NCBI GenBank assembly: GCA_963665455.1
Contig: OY762279.1
Coordinates: forward strand, 3,844,001 to 3,908,000
Reading direction: 5' to 3'
Length of the DNA: 64,000 bases
DNA from: VXNE01 sp963665455
Lineage (GTDB): Bacteria > Pseudomonadota > Gammaproteobacteria > Pseudomonadales > Azotimanducaceae
The notes below the pieces were generated by a model. The model was not told the origin of the DNA and ran no database searches. It saw nothing but the letters and a program-made list of their open reading frames with translations. The translations under genes and the position numbers were made by a program. Each line of letters opens with the position of its first letter. Position 1 is the stretch's first letter. Positions 26,312 to 34,376 of this stretch are shown here, one piece after another.

Positions 26312-27550
26312 TCAGCCCCGAATCGCCTGTGACGCCGGCCTCCCCGTCACGCCCGCCACCATGTCCCGGGCCTGCTTCGTCGACACCTGCGTCGGCTTCA
26401 GCCGCGCCGCGAAGTTGTAGGGCTCGGTGTCGATCTCGGAGAGCGTGACCTCGCCGTTCAGCACCGCGGCCTTCCACGCCTCCTGCTCCGGGTGGCGCAC
26501 CTTGAACTCGGGCATCACCTCGCGGGCGAAGAGTTCGAGGCTCGAGCAGATGTCCTCGTGGGTGTTCTTGCCCGCCTGGTTCAGCAAGATGACCTGGTCG
26601 ACGTTCGCCCGCTCTAGTTCCAGCAGGCGCTCGCGGATGGTGTCCGGGGAGCCGATCAGCTCGCTGCCGGAGCGTTTCTGGCCTGCGGGAGTCTGCTTCC
26701 ACTCCTGATAGCGGTCCCAGAAGTTGTTGGTGCCGGGCTCGAACGGCCCCTCCTTGTTGTAGAGCTGGAGCGCGAATTGGAAGAAGGTCCAGCCGTCGGC
26801 CTTCCGCCACGCTTCCTCGTCGGTCTCCGCGCACATGAACCCGGAGACCACGGCGATGTTCGGGTTCGTCTCGTACTCGCAGAGCTTCTCCTGGTCGTGG
26901 ATGAAGGTGTTGTAGTACGCGTGTACCCACGCCTCGGCCGCCTCCAGGCTCACGAACTTGAAGCAGAGCGAGCCCATGCCGCGGTGCGCCGCGTACTTGA
27001 TGGTGTCGAGTTGCGAACAGGCCACCCAGAGCGGTGGGTGCGGCTTCTGCAGCGGCTTCGGCACGACGGCGCGGTGCGGGAAGCGGAAGTACTCGCCCTC
27101 GTACTCCCAGCCGTGGTTCCAGAACATCGGCAGGGTGCAGCGCACGGCGTCCTCCCAGATGTCGCGCTTGTCCCGGAAGCGGAGGTTGAAGGGGTGTAGT
27201 TCGGTGACGGAGGAGCCTTCCCCGAGCCCGAGTTCCACGCGGCCGTCGGAGACGAGGTCCAGCGTCGCGATCTTCTCGGCGACCCGCGCCGGGTGGTTCG
27301 TCGTCATCTGCACGATGCCGTGGCCGAGGCGGATGTGCTCGGTGCGCTGGCTGGCGGCGGCGAGGAACACCTCCGGGGCTGACGAGTGCGAATACTCCTC
27401 CAGGAAGTGGTGCTCGACTTCCCACGCGTAGTCGAAGCCCAGCTTGTCCGCGAGCTCGATCTGGTCGAGGGAGTCCTTCAGGAGGCGATGTTCGCTGTCC
27501 TCGTCCCAGTCGCGCGGCAACTGGTGCTCATAGAAGATTCCGAATTTCAT
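26312..27550 (-). CDS. LLM-class flavin-dependent oxidoreductase
   Basis: A 412-residue bacterial luciferase-like monooxygenase. MKFGIFYEHQLPRDW starts the barrel; DYAWEVEHHFLEEYSHSSAPEVFLAA, IRLGHGIVQMTTNHPARVAEKIATLDLVSDGRVELGLGEG and the DEEAW segment are family features. It uses FMNH2 (or F420) for oxygenation of an unknown substrate. It is probably a single-gene unit, convergent with the PNPOx-like gene and 89 bases downstream of the peroxiredoxin gene on the same strand. Confidence 0.9.
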   Translation of the reverse strand: MKFGIFYEHQLPRDWDEDSEHRLLKDSLDQIELADKLGFDYAWEVEHHFLEEYSHSSAPEVFLAAASQRTEHIRLGHGIVQMTTNHPARVAEKIATLDLVSDGRVELGLGEGSSVTELHPFNLRFRDKRDIWEDAVRCTLPMFWNHGWEYEGEYFRFPHRAVVPKPLQKPHPPLWVACSQLDTIKYAAHRGMGSLCFKFVSLEAAEAWVHAYYNTFIHDQEKLCEYETNPNIAVVSGFMCAETDEEAWRKADGWTFFQFALQLYNKEGPFEPGTNNFWDRYQEWKQTPAGQKRSGSELIGSPDTIRERLLELERANVDQVILLNQAGKNTHEDICSSLELFAREVMPEFKVRHPEQEAWKAAVLNGEVTLSEIDTEPYNFAARLKPTQVSTKQARDMVAGVTGRPASQAIRG

Positions 27551-27639
27551 GCGTTTGTCCCAGTGATCACGGCGTCATGGTGGCAGCGGCCCCGGCAAAG
27601 CGCAACGGCGCGCCGGGGCCAGCCTCGGCATCGAACGTT

Positions 27640-28107
27640 TCAGACTCCCCGCAGCGCTTCGAGGACCTTCTGCGGGTGGTCGGCCGCCTTCGGCACTCGG
27701 CGCCAATGCTTGACGACGTTGCCGTCCGGGCCGATCCAGACCGTCGAGCGGATCACGCCCATCCGCTTCTTCCCGTACATCATCTTCTCGCCATAGGCCT
27801 GGTAGGTGGCCATCATCTCGCGGTCGGGGTCCGAGAGCAGCGTGAACGGCAGGCCGTACTTGTCGACGAATTTCCGGTGCGAGGCGCCGCCGTCCGGAGA
27901 CACCCCGAGCACGACGGCGCCGGCGTCCTGAATGTCGCCCCAGAGGTCGCGGAAGCCGCAGGCCTCCTTCGTGCAACCGGGCGTGTCGTCCTTCGGATAG
28001 AAGTAGACGATGACGTGCTTGCCCTGCTGGTCCCTGAGGGACACGTCGTTCCCGTCGGTGTCCTTCAGCGTGAACGGCGGTGCCGCCTTGCCTTCCTCGA
28101 TCACCAT
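27640..28107 (-). CDS. bcp: Thioredoxin-dependent peroxiredoxin (Bcp/PrxQ)
   Basis: A 155-residue PrxQ-type thiol peroxidase that reduces hydrogen peroxide and organic hydroperoxides with electrons from thioredoxin. The catalytic segment DDTPGCTKEACGFRD holds the peroxidatic Cys and, five residues on, the resolving Cys. PFTLKDTDGNDVSL and FTLLSDPDREMMATYQAYGEKMM are family features. The ATG at 28107 matches the usual N-terminus. It is divergent from the ATPase/TOPRIM-like pair (130 bases between starts). Confidence 0.93.
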   Translation of the reverse strand: MVIEEGKAAPPFTLKDTDGNDVSLRDQQGKHVIVYFYPKDDTPGCTKEACGFRDLWGDIQDAGAVVLGVSPDGGASHRKFVDKYGLPFTLLSDPDREMMATYQAYGEKMMYGKKRMGVIRSTVWIGPDGNVVKHWRRVPKAADHPQKVLEALRGV

Positions 28108-28236
28108 GTGGCCTCCGCTTCGAAAATGCGCGGTCATTTTCCAGACGGAGGGCGGGCGATCAAGCCCGAAACGCGCGTGCGAGGCCACTTCCGGCTTCTC
28201 GCGTGGAATACTATGGCCTACAGCGGAGGCGTGCCC

Positions 28237-29337
28237 ATGCTGCAAAGGCTCTACGTCGACAATTACAAGTGCTTGGTCAACTTCGAGCTGCCCCTTGAGA
28301 ACCGCTCGCTCCTGCTGGGCGTCAACGGGGTGGGCAAGACTGCCGTGTTCGAGATCGTCTCGGCACTACGTCGCATCCTGGTCGACGGGGTGCGGATTAC
28401 GCATGAGGACGCCTTTCCCACGTCTACGTTGACTCGATGGCAGGCCCGTGATCTTCAGGTCTTCGAGTATCGGGCGCTCCTCGACGAAACCGTTTTCGAC
28501 TACCGGCTTGAGGTCGAGCACGATCCGTCCAGCCAGAGCGCACGGATCCTGCTGGAGCGGTTGACATGCGCTGGAGGACCGCTCTTCGAATGCAGACTCG
28601 GGGAAGTCCAGCTGTACCGAGACGACCACTCCGAGGGTCCGAAGTTCAAGGTTGACCGGAGCGAGTCGACGTTGGGACGAGTCGCGGCCGGTGACGACAA
28701 CCGGCTGTTGACACGGTTCTTGGAGTTCGTGCGTGGAATCCTCGTCTGCGGTCTCGAGCCGACACGGTTCGTCACGGAATCGCTCAAGGAATCTCAGGTT
28801 CTGGAACGTCAAGGCGGCAACTTCGTCGATTGGTACCGCCATCACGTCTTGGAGCACATGCAGTTGACCGTCCAGCTGGGTCGCGTGCTGAAGGACGTGC
28901 TTGATGGCTTTCGGGAGATTCGGTTGGAGCGGGTGGGGACGGAGGCCCGCGCACTCATGGTCGGTTTCGCCGGATCCAACGAAGACTACACCCTACGTTT
29001 CGATGAGCTGTCCGACGGTCAGCGTGCCTTGGTCGTCCTCTACGGCCTTCTCCACCTGACCAACGGCCAGGGTCACGTCCTGTTCCTCGACGAGCCGGAC
29101 AACTACGTGGCCCTCGCCGAAATCCAGCCGTGGCTCATGGAGTTGTCGGACCTAGCCCTGCCCCAGGTGGTCCTGTGCTCGCACCACCCGGAGTTGATCG
29201 ACTATCTGGGGGGCGACCGGGGACTATTGCTGGTGCGCGAGACGTCTGGTGTAGTGACCGTACGCCGACCGGATACAGTGAGTCTGGAGTCCGGGTTGAA
29301 GCTCTCCGACTCGGTCGCGAGGGGTTGGGAGCGTTGA
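28237..29337 (+). CDS. AAA (SMC/OLD-like) ATPase of a two-gene module
   Basis: A 366-residue ABC-type AAA ATPase: LYVDNYKCLVNFELPLENRS (strand typical of RecF/OLD proteins), Walker A GVNGVGKTA (about residue 29), signature LSDGQRALVVLYGLL (about 261), Walker B VLFLDEPDNYVAL and the H-loop CSHHPELIDYL. No coiled-coil arms, so it is a compact OLD-like sensor ATPase. Start at 28237 is chosen because GGAGG (28225-28229) is 7 bases upstream; an ATG at 28213 would lack one. Its stop overlaps the next gene (TTGA). Such ATPases usually work with a nuclease partner in phage defence; that role is inferred. Confidence 0.85.
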   Translation: MLQRLYVDNYKCLVNFELPLENRSLLLGVNGVGKTAVFEIVSALRRILVDGVRITHEDAFPTSTLTRWQARDLQVFEYRALLDETVFDYRLEVEHDPSSQSARILLERLTCAGGPLFECRLGEVQLYRDDHSEGPKFKVDRSESTLGRVAAGDDNRLLTRFLEFVRGILVCGLEPTRFVTESLKESQVLERQGGNFVDWYRHHVLEHMQLTVQLGRVLKDVLDGFREIRLERVGTEARALMVGFAGSNEDYTLRFDELSDGQRALVVLYGLLHLTNGQGHVLFLDEPDNYVALAEIQPWLMELSDLALPQVVLCSHHPELIDYLGGDRGLLLVRETSGVVTVRRPDTVSLESGLKLSDSVARGWER

Positions 29338-29879
29338 CTCGCAACGTCAGGGTCGTTGTCGTGTGCGAGGACACGCAGCACGAGGCTTTCGCCCGGCGCT
29401 TCCTGAAGGGGATGGGATGGACGCTACGGGACTTCCGAGTCGAGAAGGCGCCGCAGGGCCGAGGCTCCGGCGAGCAGTACGTTCGAGAGCGCTTCCCGCG
29501 GGAACTCAGTGGATTTCGCACAAGGCCAGGACGCGTGGTTCTGATCGCCATGATCGACGGCGACAACCGAGGCGTCGCAGGGCGCCTCCAGGACTTTGAC
29601 GATGCTTGTCGAGGCCAAGGCGTTCCGGTGAGGGGGGCGGAGGAAAACGTTCTGCTGTTGGCGCCGACGTGGAAAATCGAGACTTGGCTCGCGTACCTGG
29701 ACGGCGAGGATGTGGACGAGTCTCGCCCTGACTACCCTCGACTGGCGCGGGAGGGCGAGTGCCAACGGCATGTCGAGGTGCTCGCCCGCATGTGCCGGGA
29801 CCGGGCTCTGCGGGCACCGGCCCCACCCGCGCTGGTTGCGGCGTGTGGGGAGTACGAGCGGTTACGCCGCCTCTCGTGA
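29334..29879 (+). CDS. TOPRIM-like partner protein of the ATPase
   Basis: A 181-residue protein read from a TTG overlapping the ATPase stop by 4 bases. VVVVCEDTQHEAFARRFL supplies a strand followed by an acidic residue, and VVLIAMIDGDNRGVAGR gives a DxD-like motif, together resembling a TOPRIM metal site. ENVLLLAPTWKIETWLAYLDG is a further conserved-looking segment. The likely activity is metal-dependent cleavage of nucleic acid controlled by the ATPase, as in OLD or AriA/AriB-like pairs, but I cannot place it in a named system. The upstream frame is open, so a longer protein is possible although the overlap argues for this start. Confidence 0.7.
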   Translation: MTRNVRVVVVCEDTQHEAFARRFLKGMGWTLRDFRVEKAPQGRGSGEQYVRERFPRELSGFRTRPGRVVLIAMIDGDNRGVAGRLQDFDDACRGQGVPVRGAEENVLLLAPTWKIETWLAYLDGEDVDESRPDYPRLAREGECQRHVEVLARMCRDRALRAPAPPALVAACGEYERLRRLS

Positions 29880-29888
29880 CGTCCGCCC

Positions 29889-31217
29889 TCAGCGGTACTT
29901 CTCCGCAATCGCCGCCAACCCGGCATCGAGCTCCGCCCGGTCCAGCCAGCGCCCGCGCACCATCACGCCGGCGACACGGCGCGTGTTGGCGATGTCGGCG
30001 AGGGGGTCCGCGTCGAGTAGCATGAGGTCGGCGTCGCGTCCGGGGGCGATGGCGCCCCATTGCGTGGTTCCGAAGAAGGTGGCCGGGGCGGTGGTGCCGC
30101 TCGCGAGTGCCTCGTAGGGCGTCAGTCCCGCGGCGACCATGGCTTCGAGTTCCCGATGGATGGAGAAGCCGGGGACGTTGAAGATCTGCGGGGAGTCCGA
30201 ACCGAGCAGCACCGGGACGCCGGCATCATGCAGGACCTTGATGAGCGACTTGCGGAGGGCGAGGAATTCGGCCCCGCTCTCCGGGGTGAAGGCATGGGCG
30301 GCGCGCTTGAGCCGTTTGATGTAGTTCTCGCGCAGTGCCTGCGGCAGGTAACGGAACTCGGGGCGCTCGGTGAGGGCCTCCCATGCGTGTGCGCCGACGG
30401 TGTTCTCGGGCAGGGTTTCCGTGGGCACCACGGCCCCTCCGAGTTCCCGCGTGCGTGCGGCAACTGCGGCGATCCGGTCATGGTCCACGAACGGCGTGAG
30501 TCCAAGTCCGAAGGAGAAGTTGGCGCCCTCCGGCACCTCGGCGTCCTCCGGCACGAGGACGTCAAAGTACCCGTCGAGATGGTCCACGGTCGTCTGGCCG
30601 GCCTCGAGACTCGGCCAAAGGCCCACAGCGGCGGTGACGTGGCCGGCGAAACGCATGCCGACGTCTTGGGCCGTGGAAGCAAGCGCGTCGAATTCCTCCG
30701 CCGTGAGCCCGGGATGAATCTTCAGGAAGTCGTAGCCGTCGCGCTGCTGTGCCCGCACCCGCGCCGCGACCGCCTCGGGGCCTCCACCCGAGCGACCGCT
30801 AAACGACGGGCCGGAAGTGACGAGCCGGGGGCCGAGCACGCGCTGGGCGAGGAGGTCGTCGCGCAGGGCGAGATGGTCCGGATGGCCCAACATGCCCCGC
30901 GCCAGGGTCACCCCGTTCGCGACCCACAGGAACAGCACGTCGTCGCGGTAGTCCGGTTCGACCGGGACGTGGGCGTGCATCTCGGCGAGGCCCGGGATCA
31001 GGAAGCGGCTGGTGCCGTCTATGACGCGCGCGGTCTCGGAGACCGCGGCCGTGCCTCCGGGATCGACCGCGACGATGCTGCCGTCCCGCACGGTCACGTC
31101 CCGGTCCGCCTGGATGCCCGGTTCGAGCATCGAGATCACGTTGACGCGGGCGATGACGAAGTCGTCCGCCGCCGACGTTGCGGCCAGGAAGGCGCAAAGC
31201 AACAGGCGGACGCGCAT
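29889..31217 (-). CDS. Exported amidohydrolase
   Basis: A 442-residue amidohydrolase with an N-terminal signal peptide (VRLLLCAFLAATSAADD, cleavage near residue 17), so it acts in the periplasm. Metal-binding features are PGLAEMHAHVPV (about residue 74), KIHPGLTAEEFDAL, FAGHVTAA, and VLLGSDSPQIFNVPGFS (about 335). GAIAPGRDADLMLLDADPL is the usual C-terminal beta-sandwich closure. The ATG at 31217 is chosen for the signal peptide. It follows the DUF169 gene by 43 bases and probably forms an operon crotonase-DUF169-amidohydrolase. Substrate not predictable. Confidence 0.88.
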   Translation of the reverse strand: MRVRLLLCAFLAATSAADDFVIARVNVISMLEPGIQADRDVTVRDGSIVAVDPGGTAAVSETARVIDGTSRFLIPGLAEMHAHVPVEPDYRDDVLFLWVANGVTLARGMLGHPDHLALRDDLLAQRVLGPRLVTSGPSFSGRSGGGPEAVAARVRAQQRDGYDFLKIHPGLTAEEFDALASTAQDVGMRFAGHVTAAVGLWPSLEAGQTTVDHLDGYFDVLVPEDAEVPEGANFSFGLGLTPFVDHDRIAAVAARTRELGGAVVPTETLPENTVGAHAWEALTERPEFRYLPQALRENYIKRLKRAAHAFTPESGAEFLALRKSLIKVLHDAGVPVLLGSDSPQIFNVPGFSIHRELEAMVAAGLTPYEALASGTTAPATFFGTTQWGAIAPGRDADLMLLDADPLADIANTRRVAGVMVRGRWLDRAELDAGLAAIAEKYR

Positions 31218-31260
31218 GGTGCCTCTCCCGACCAGAGTCGGCACGAGCAGCGAGGAACGG

Positions 31261-32253
31261 CTAGCGGTCGCCGTAGCTCACCCCCATGCCGGCGCGGGCA
31301 TCGTTGTTCACGCCGTAGGGCGGGATGGGATACCGCAAGCCGTTGCGCGAGAGCCGGTCCAGTCCGGCGACCACCCCGGGCAGGAAGTGCGGCGGCAACG
31401 CCATGAGCAGTTCATCCTCCATCACGCCCCCGTAACGGCGTTCCGCGAAACAGGGGATCGAGAGGCTCGGCTCGCCGGTCTTCAGCGCCCGCCCCCAGGA
31501 GTCGGCGCAGGCGGACTCGCCCACGCAACCCCACTCCAGCTTCTTGTATCCGGTCCACTGCAGGCCGTTGATGAACAGGATCATCTGGGCCGGCGTCGCG
31601 TAGATCATCGCGATGTCCGGTGGGTCGAGCCGGCCGGCGGCGAGGGGGCTGACTGCCATGGCCTCGTACTTGCCGAAGGGCACCACGTCCATGGCGTGCT
31701 GATGGTCCGACGAGTCCTCGATGGTCTCGTACCACACCCCGGCCATGTGCTTGCCGGACAGCCACTCGTCGTCGCGGGGATGCAGCCCGATGACGGTGGA
31801 GCACTGCGCGCCGACGAGGTCCTTCGCCGTGATGCCGACGGTCCAGCCGTTGCGGCACGCCTGGCCCACGATTTGGTCCGTGGTGTGGATGTTGGCGGGC
31901 CGCCGGATGCGGGGCACGGCCTCCATCTCCGCCACGGTCTCGAAGAGCTTCATGCCGATGGGCGTCGTCCTGAGCCGGAGCAGCCGGTTGAGGTCGGCGA
32001 CGAGTCCGGGCCAGTCCAGCGCCTCGCGGTCCGTCGAGATGACGTCCGCTGCGGCGGGCGGCTCTTTCTGGCGAGGGGCAGGCCCCTCGCGCTCCCCGGC
32101 TGAGGGCTCTTTCTGGCGAGGGGCAGGCCCCTCGCGCTCCCCGGCTGAGGGCTCCTTCATGCGAGGGGCAGGCCCCTCGCGCTCCCCGGCTGAGGGCTCC
32201 TTCATGCGAGGGGCAAGCCCCTCGCGCTCCCCGGCTGAGGGCTCTTGCGCCAC
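31261..32253 (-). CDS. DUF169 family protein with repeat-encoded N-terminal extension
   Basis: A 330-residue protein. The DUF169 domain starts near residue 75 (DWPGLVADLNRLLRLRTTPIGMKLFE) and contains conserved Cys residues (GQACRNGW, GAQCSTV, WGCVGESACADSWG, IPCFAERRYGG). It is preceded by four tandem copies of a 15-residue unit (EPSAGEREGPAPRMK-type), encoded by 45-bp repeats that each contain a perfect hairpin. The start is GTG at 32253, 3 bases after the crotonase stop. The repeats could be a non-functional extension, or the true start may lie after them, though no good start codon is seen there. Function of DUF169 is unknown. Confidence 0.8.
   Translation of the reverse strand: MAQEPSAGEREGLAPRMKEPSAGEREGPAPRMKEPSAGEREGPAPRQKEPSAGEREGPAPRQKEPPAAADVISTDREALDWPGLVADLNRLLRLRTTPIGMKLFETVAEMEAVPRIRRPANIHTTDQIVGQACRNGWTVGITAKDLVGAQCSTVIGLHPRDDEWLSGKHMAGVWYETIEDSSDHQHAMDVVPFGKYEAMAVSPLAAGRLDPPDIAMIYATPAQMILFINGLQWTGYKKLEWGCVGESACADSWGRALKTGEPSLSIPCFAERRYGGVMEDELLMALPPHFLPGVVAGLDRLSRNGLRYPIPPYGVNNDARAGMGVSYGDR
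32061..32246. repeat. Four tandem 45-bp palindromic repeats
   Basis: A 45-bp unit is repeated four times. Each has a 20-base perfect hairpin (GCGAGGGGC-2 bases-GCCCCTCGC) at 32071-32090, 32116-32135, 32161-32180 and 32206-32225. The array lies between the crotonase stop and the DUF169 domain and is in frame with the DUF169 gene. The units are REP-like in character but tandem and in frame; units 3 and 4 differ from 1 and 2 in CTTTCTGG versus CCTTCATG. Confidence 0.92.
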
Positions 32254-32256
32254 GGG

Positions 32257-33105
32257 TCAGCCCACCTTGACGCGGTCGAAGTTGGGCGGCCGCTTCTCCA
32301 TGAAGGAGCGGACCCCCTCGCGGAAATCCGGGCGCACGAGGCTCTCGTCCATCAGGCGGACCGTCTCGTCCATCGCCGGGCCGATGGGCATGTCGACGTG
32401 CTTGTAGACCTGCTGCTTCATGACCATGAGCGACAGGGGCGCCGCGGTGGCCGCGAGCTGGCGGATGTACTCCTTGGCGTCGTGCAGCGCTTCGCCGGTC
32501 TCGCAGAGGCGGTCGCCGAGGCCCATCGCCACCGCCTCCTCGCCGCCGATGCGGCGCGCCGTCCAGAGCACGTCGAGGGCCTTCGCGGGACCGAGCAGGC
32601 GCGGCAGGATCCAGCTCATGCCGTGCTCGGCGACCAAGCCCCGCGCGGAGAACGCGGTGGTGAACTTGGCGGTCTTCTCGACGAAGCGGAGGTCCGAGAG
32701 CAGCGCGTAGCTCATGCCGAGCCCGGCGGCGGCGCCGTTTACCGCGGCGATCAGGGGTTTGCGCAGGCCCAGCAGGTGGTCGTACATGGGTGCGAAGTTC
32801 TCGCCCATGTCCGGGTTGCCGGGGCTCGCGTCGAGGTGGGAGAGATCCTCGGCTGCCCGCTCACCGCCGCTGGCGGAGAGCGTATTGAGGGCGTTCATGT
32901 CCATCCCGGCGCAGAAGCCCCGCCCGGCGCCGGTGAGGACGATGCCCACCACGCGCTCGTCCCTTTCGGCCTCGGCGAGGGCATGCCGCACCTCGGCGAG
33001 CATGAGGGTGGTGAACGCGTTCAGGTTGGCGGGGCGGTTCATCGTGATGACCGCCACCGGCTCCTCCACTTCGTAGAGGATGTCTTGGTAAGTCTCCTGG
33101 CTCAT
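32257..33105 (-). CDS. Enoyl-CoA hydratase/isomerase family (crotonase)
   Basis: A 282-residue crotonase-fold protein. VAVITMNRPANLNAFTTLML, the oxyanion hole region VLTGAGRGFCAGMDMNAL (about residue 65) and KPLIAAVNGAAAGLGMSYALLSDLRF (about 115) are typical. The exact acid-base residues were not resolved, so hydratase or isomerase cannot be separated. The ATG at 33105 is chosen because GGAG lies 6 bases upstream; an upstream GTG at 33126 is less likely. It is divergent from an acyl-CoA dehydrogenase (62 bases between starts), consistent with a shared acyl-CoA degradation path. Confidence 0.9.
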   Translation of the reverse strand: MSQETYQDILYEVEEPVAVITMNRPANLNAFTTLMLAEVRHALAEAERDERVVGIVLTGAGRGFCAGMDMNALNTLSASGGERAAEDLSHLDASPGNPDMGENFAPMYDHLLGLRKPLIAAVNGAAAGLGMSYALLSDLRFVEKTAKFTTAFSARGLVAEHGMSWILPRLLGPAKALDVLWTARRIGGEEAVAMGLGDRLCETGEALHDAKEYIRQLAATAAPLSLMVMKQQVYKHVDMPIGPAMDETVRLMDESLVRPDFREGVRSFMEKRPPNFDRVKVG

Positions 33106-33167
33106 GGGCATCTCCAATCCGTGCACCGTGAATGTACTATATGGTCGCCTTCCGAGGGACCGAAACC

Positions 33168-34313
33168 ATGCCCATGATTCTCAATGAAGAGCAGACCATG
33201 CTCAAGGACACCGCACGCGAGTTCTGTACGGAGAACGCGCCCATCGCCCAGTTGCGCAAGCTGCGCGACGACGACAATCCCGACGGTTTCGACCGGGACA
33301 CGTGGTCGTCGATGGCGGAGCTCGGCTGGCCGGGCATCCCGTTTCCCGAGGAACACGGGGGCCTCGCGTTCGGCTACAAGGGACTTGGCGTGGTGACCGA
33401 GGAGACCGGCCGCAACCTGACCGCGAGCCCGCTCTTCGCGAGCGTCTGGGTCGGCGGCACGGCGATCAACTTGGGTGGCGCGGAGAGCATGAAGGCGGCG
33501 CTCCTGCCCGGCGTTGCCTCGGGCGAGTTGCTGCTGGCCCTCGCGCTCGAGGAGTCACACCGCCACGATCCGTACGGCATCGCCACCACCGCGACGCCCT
33601 CGGGAGACGGCTACGCCCTCTCCGGCTCCAAGACGTTCGTGCTCGACGGCAACGTGGCGGATCGACTGATCGTCGCCGCGCGCACCTCCGGCGCGCCGGG
33701 CGACCGCCATGGCATCACGCTGTTCCTGGTGGATGCGGACGCCCCGGGCGTCGAGATCACGCGCACGAAGATGACCGACAGCCGCAACGCCGCGAATATC
33801 GCGTTTCGAGACGTGGCGGTGTTCGCGGGCGCGATCATCGGGGCGCTGGACCACGGCGCCGACATCCTCGACCCAACCCTCGACATCGCTCGCATCGGCA
33901 TCGCGGCGGAGATGTTGGGCGCCGCCCTCGAGTGCTTCGACCGCACCGTGCAGTACCTGAAGGAGCGGGAGCAGTTCGGCGTGCCCATCGGCTCGTTCCA
34001 GGCCCTCAAGCATCGGGCGGCGAACATGTTCTGCGAACTCGAGCTCTCGAAGTCCGTGGTGCTCGAGGCGCTGACCGCCCTCGACGAGGAGCGCGACGGC
34101 GGCGAGGTGGCGAAGCTTGCGAGCCTCGCCAAGGCGAAGGTGGGCGAGACCTTCAACACCGTGTCCCGCGAGGGCATCCAGATGCACGGCGGCATCGGCA
34201 TGACCGACGAGTTCGACATCGGCTTCTACATCAAGCGTCAGGCGGTGACGGAGCAGACCTTCGGGGACGTGAACTTCCACCGCAACCGGTACGGGGAACT
34301 GGAGGGCTATTGA
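33168..34313 (+). CDS. Acyl-CoA dehydrogenase
   Basis: A 381-residue FAD-dependent acyl-CoA dehydrogenase. LNEEQTMLKDTAREFC starts the all-alpha domain; LALALEESHRHDPYGIAT and GSKTFVLDGNVADRLIVAART form the FAD-binding middle; TVQYLKEREQFGVPIGSFQALKHRAANM and GIQMHGGIGMTDEFDIGFYIKR are the C-terminal signatures. It introduces a 2,3-double bond in an acyl-CoA. Chain preference is unknown. GAGGGA 8 bases before the ATG at 33168 fixes the start. It is divergent from the crotonase gene and 63 bases before the first DUF3604 gene on the same strand. Confidence 0.93.
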   Translation: MPMILNEEQTMLKDTAREFCTENAPIAQLRKLRDDDNPDGFDRDTWSSMAELGWPGIPFPEEHGGLAFGYKGLGVVTEETGRNLTASPLFASVWVGGTAINLGGAESMKAALLPGVASGELLLALALEESHRHDPYGIATTATPSGDGYALSGSKTFVLDGNVADRLIVAARTSGAPGDRHGITLFLVDADAPGVEITRTKMTDSRNAANIAFRDVAVFAGAIIGALDHGADILDPTLDIARIGIAAEMLGAALECFDRTVQYLKEREQFGVPIGSFQALKHRAANMFCELELSKSVVLEALTALDEERDGGEVAKLASLAKAKVGETFNTVSREGIQMHGGIGMTDEFDIGFYIKRQAVTEQTFGDVNFHRNRYGELEGY

Positions 34314-34376
34314 TCCGGGCGCTCCGATGCCGTCCCCGAGCGTACATCGCGGTTACATGATCGAGGGGGGGTGCGG

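Noticed and set aside
32061..32246. Repeat array considered as a CRISPR
   Set aside because: The units are directly contiguous 45-bp tandem repeats with no unique spacers, and no cas gene is present.
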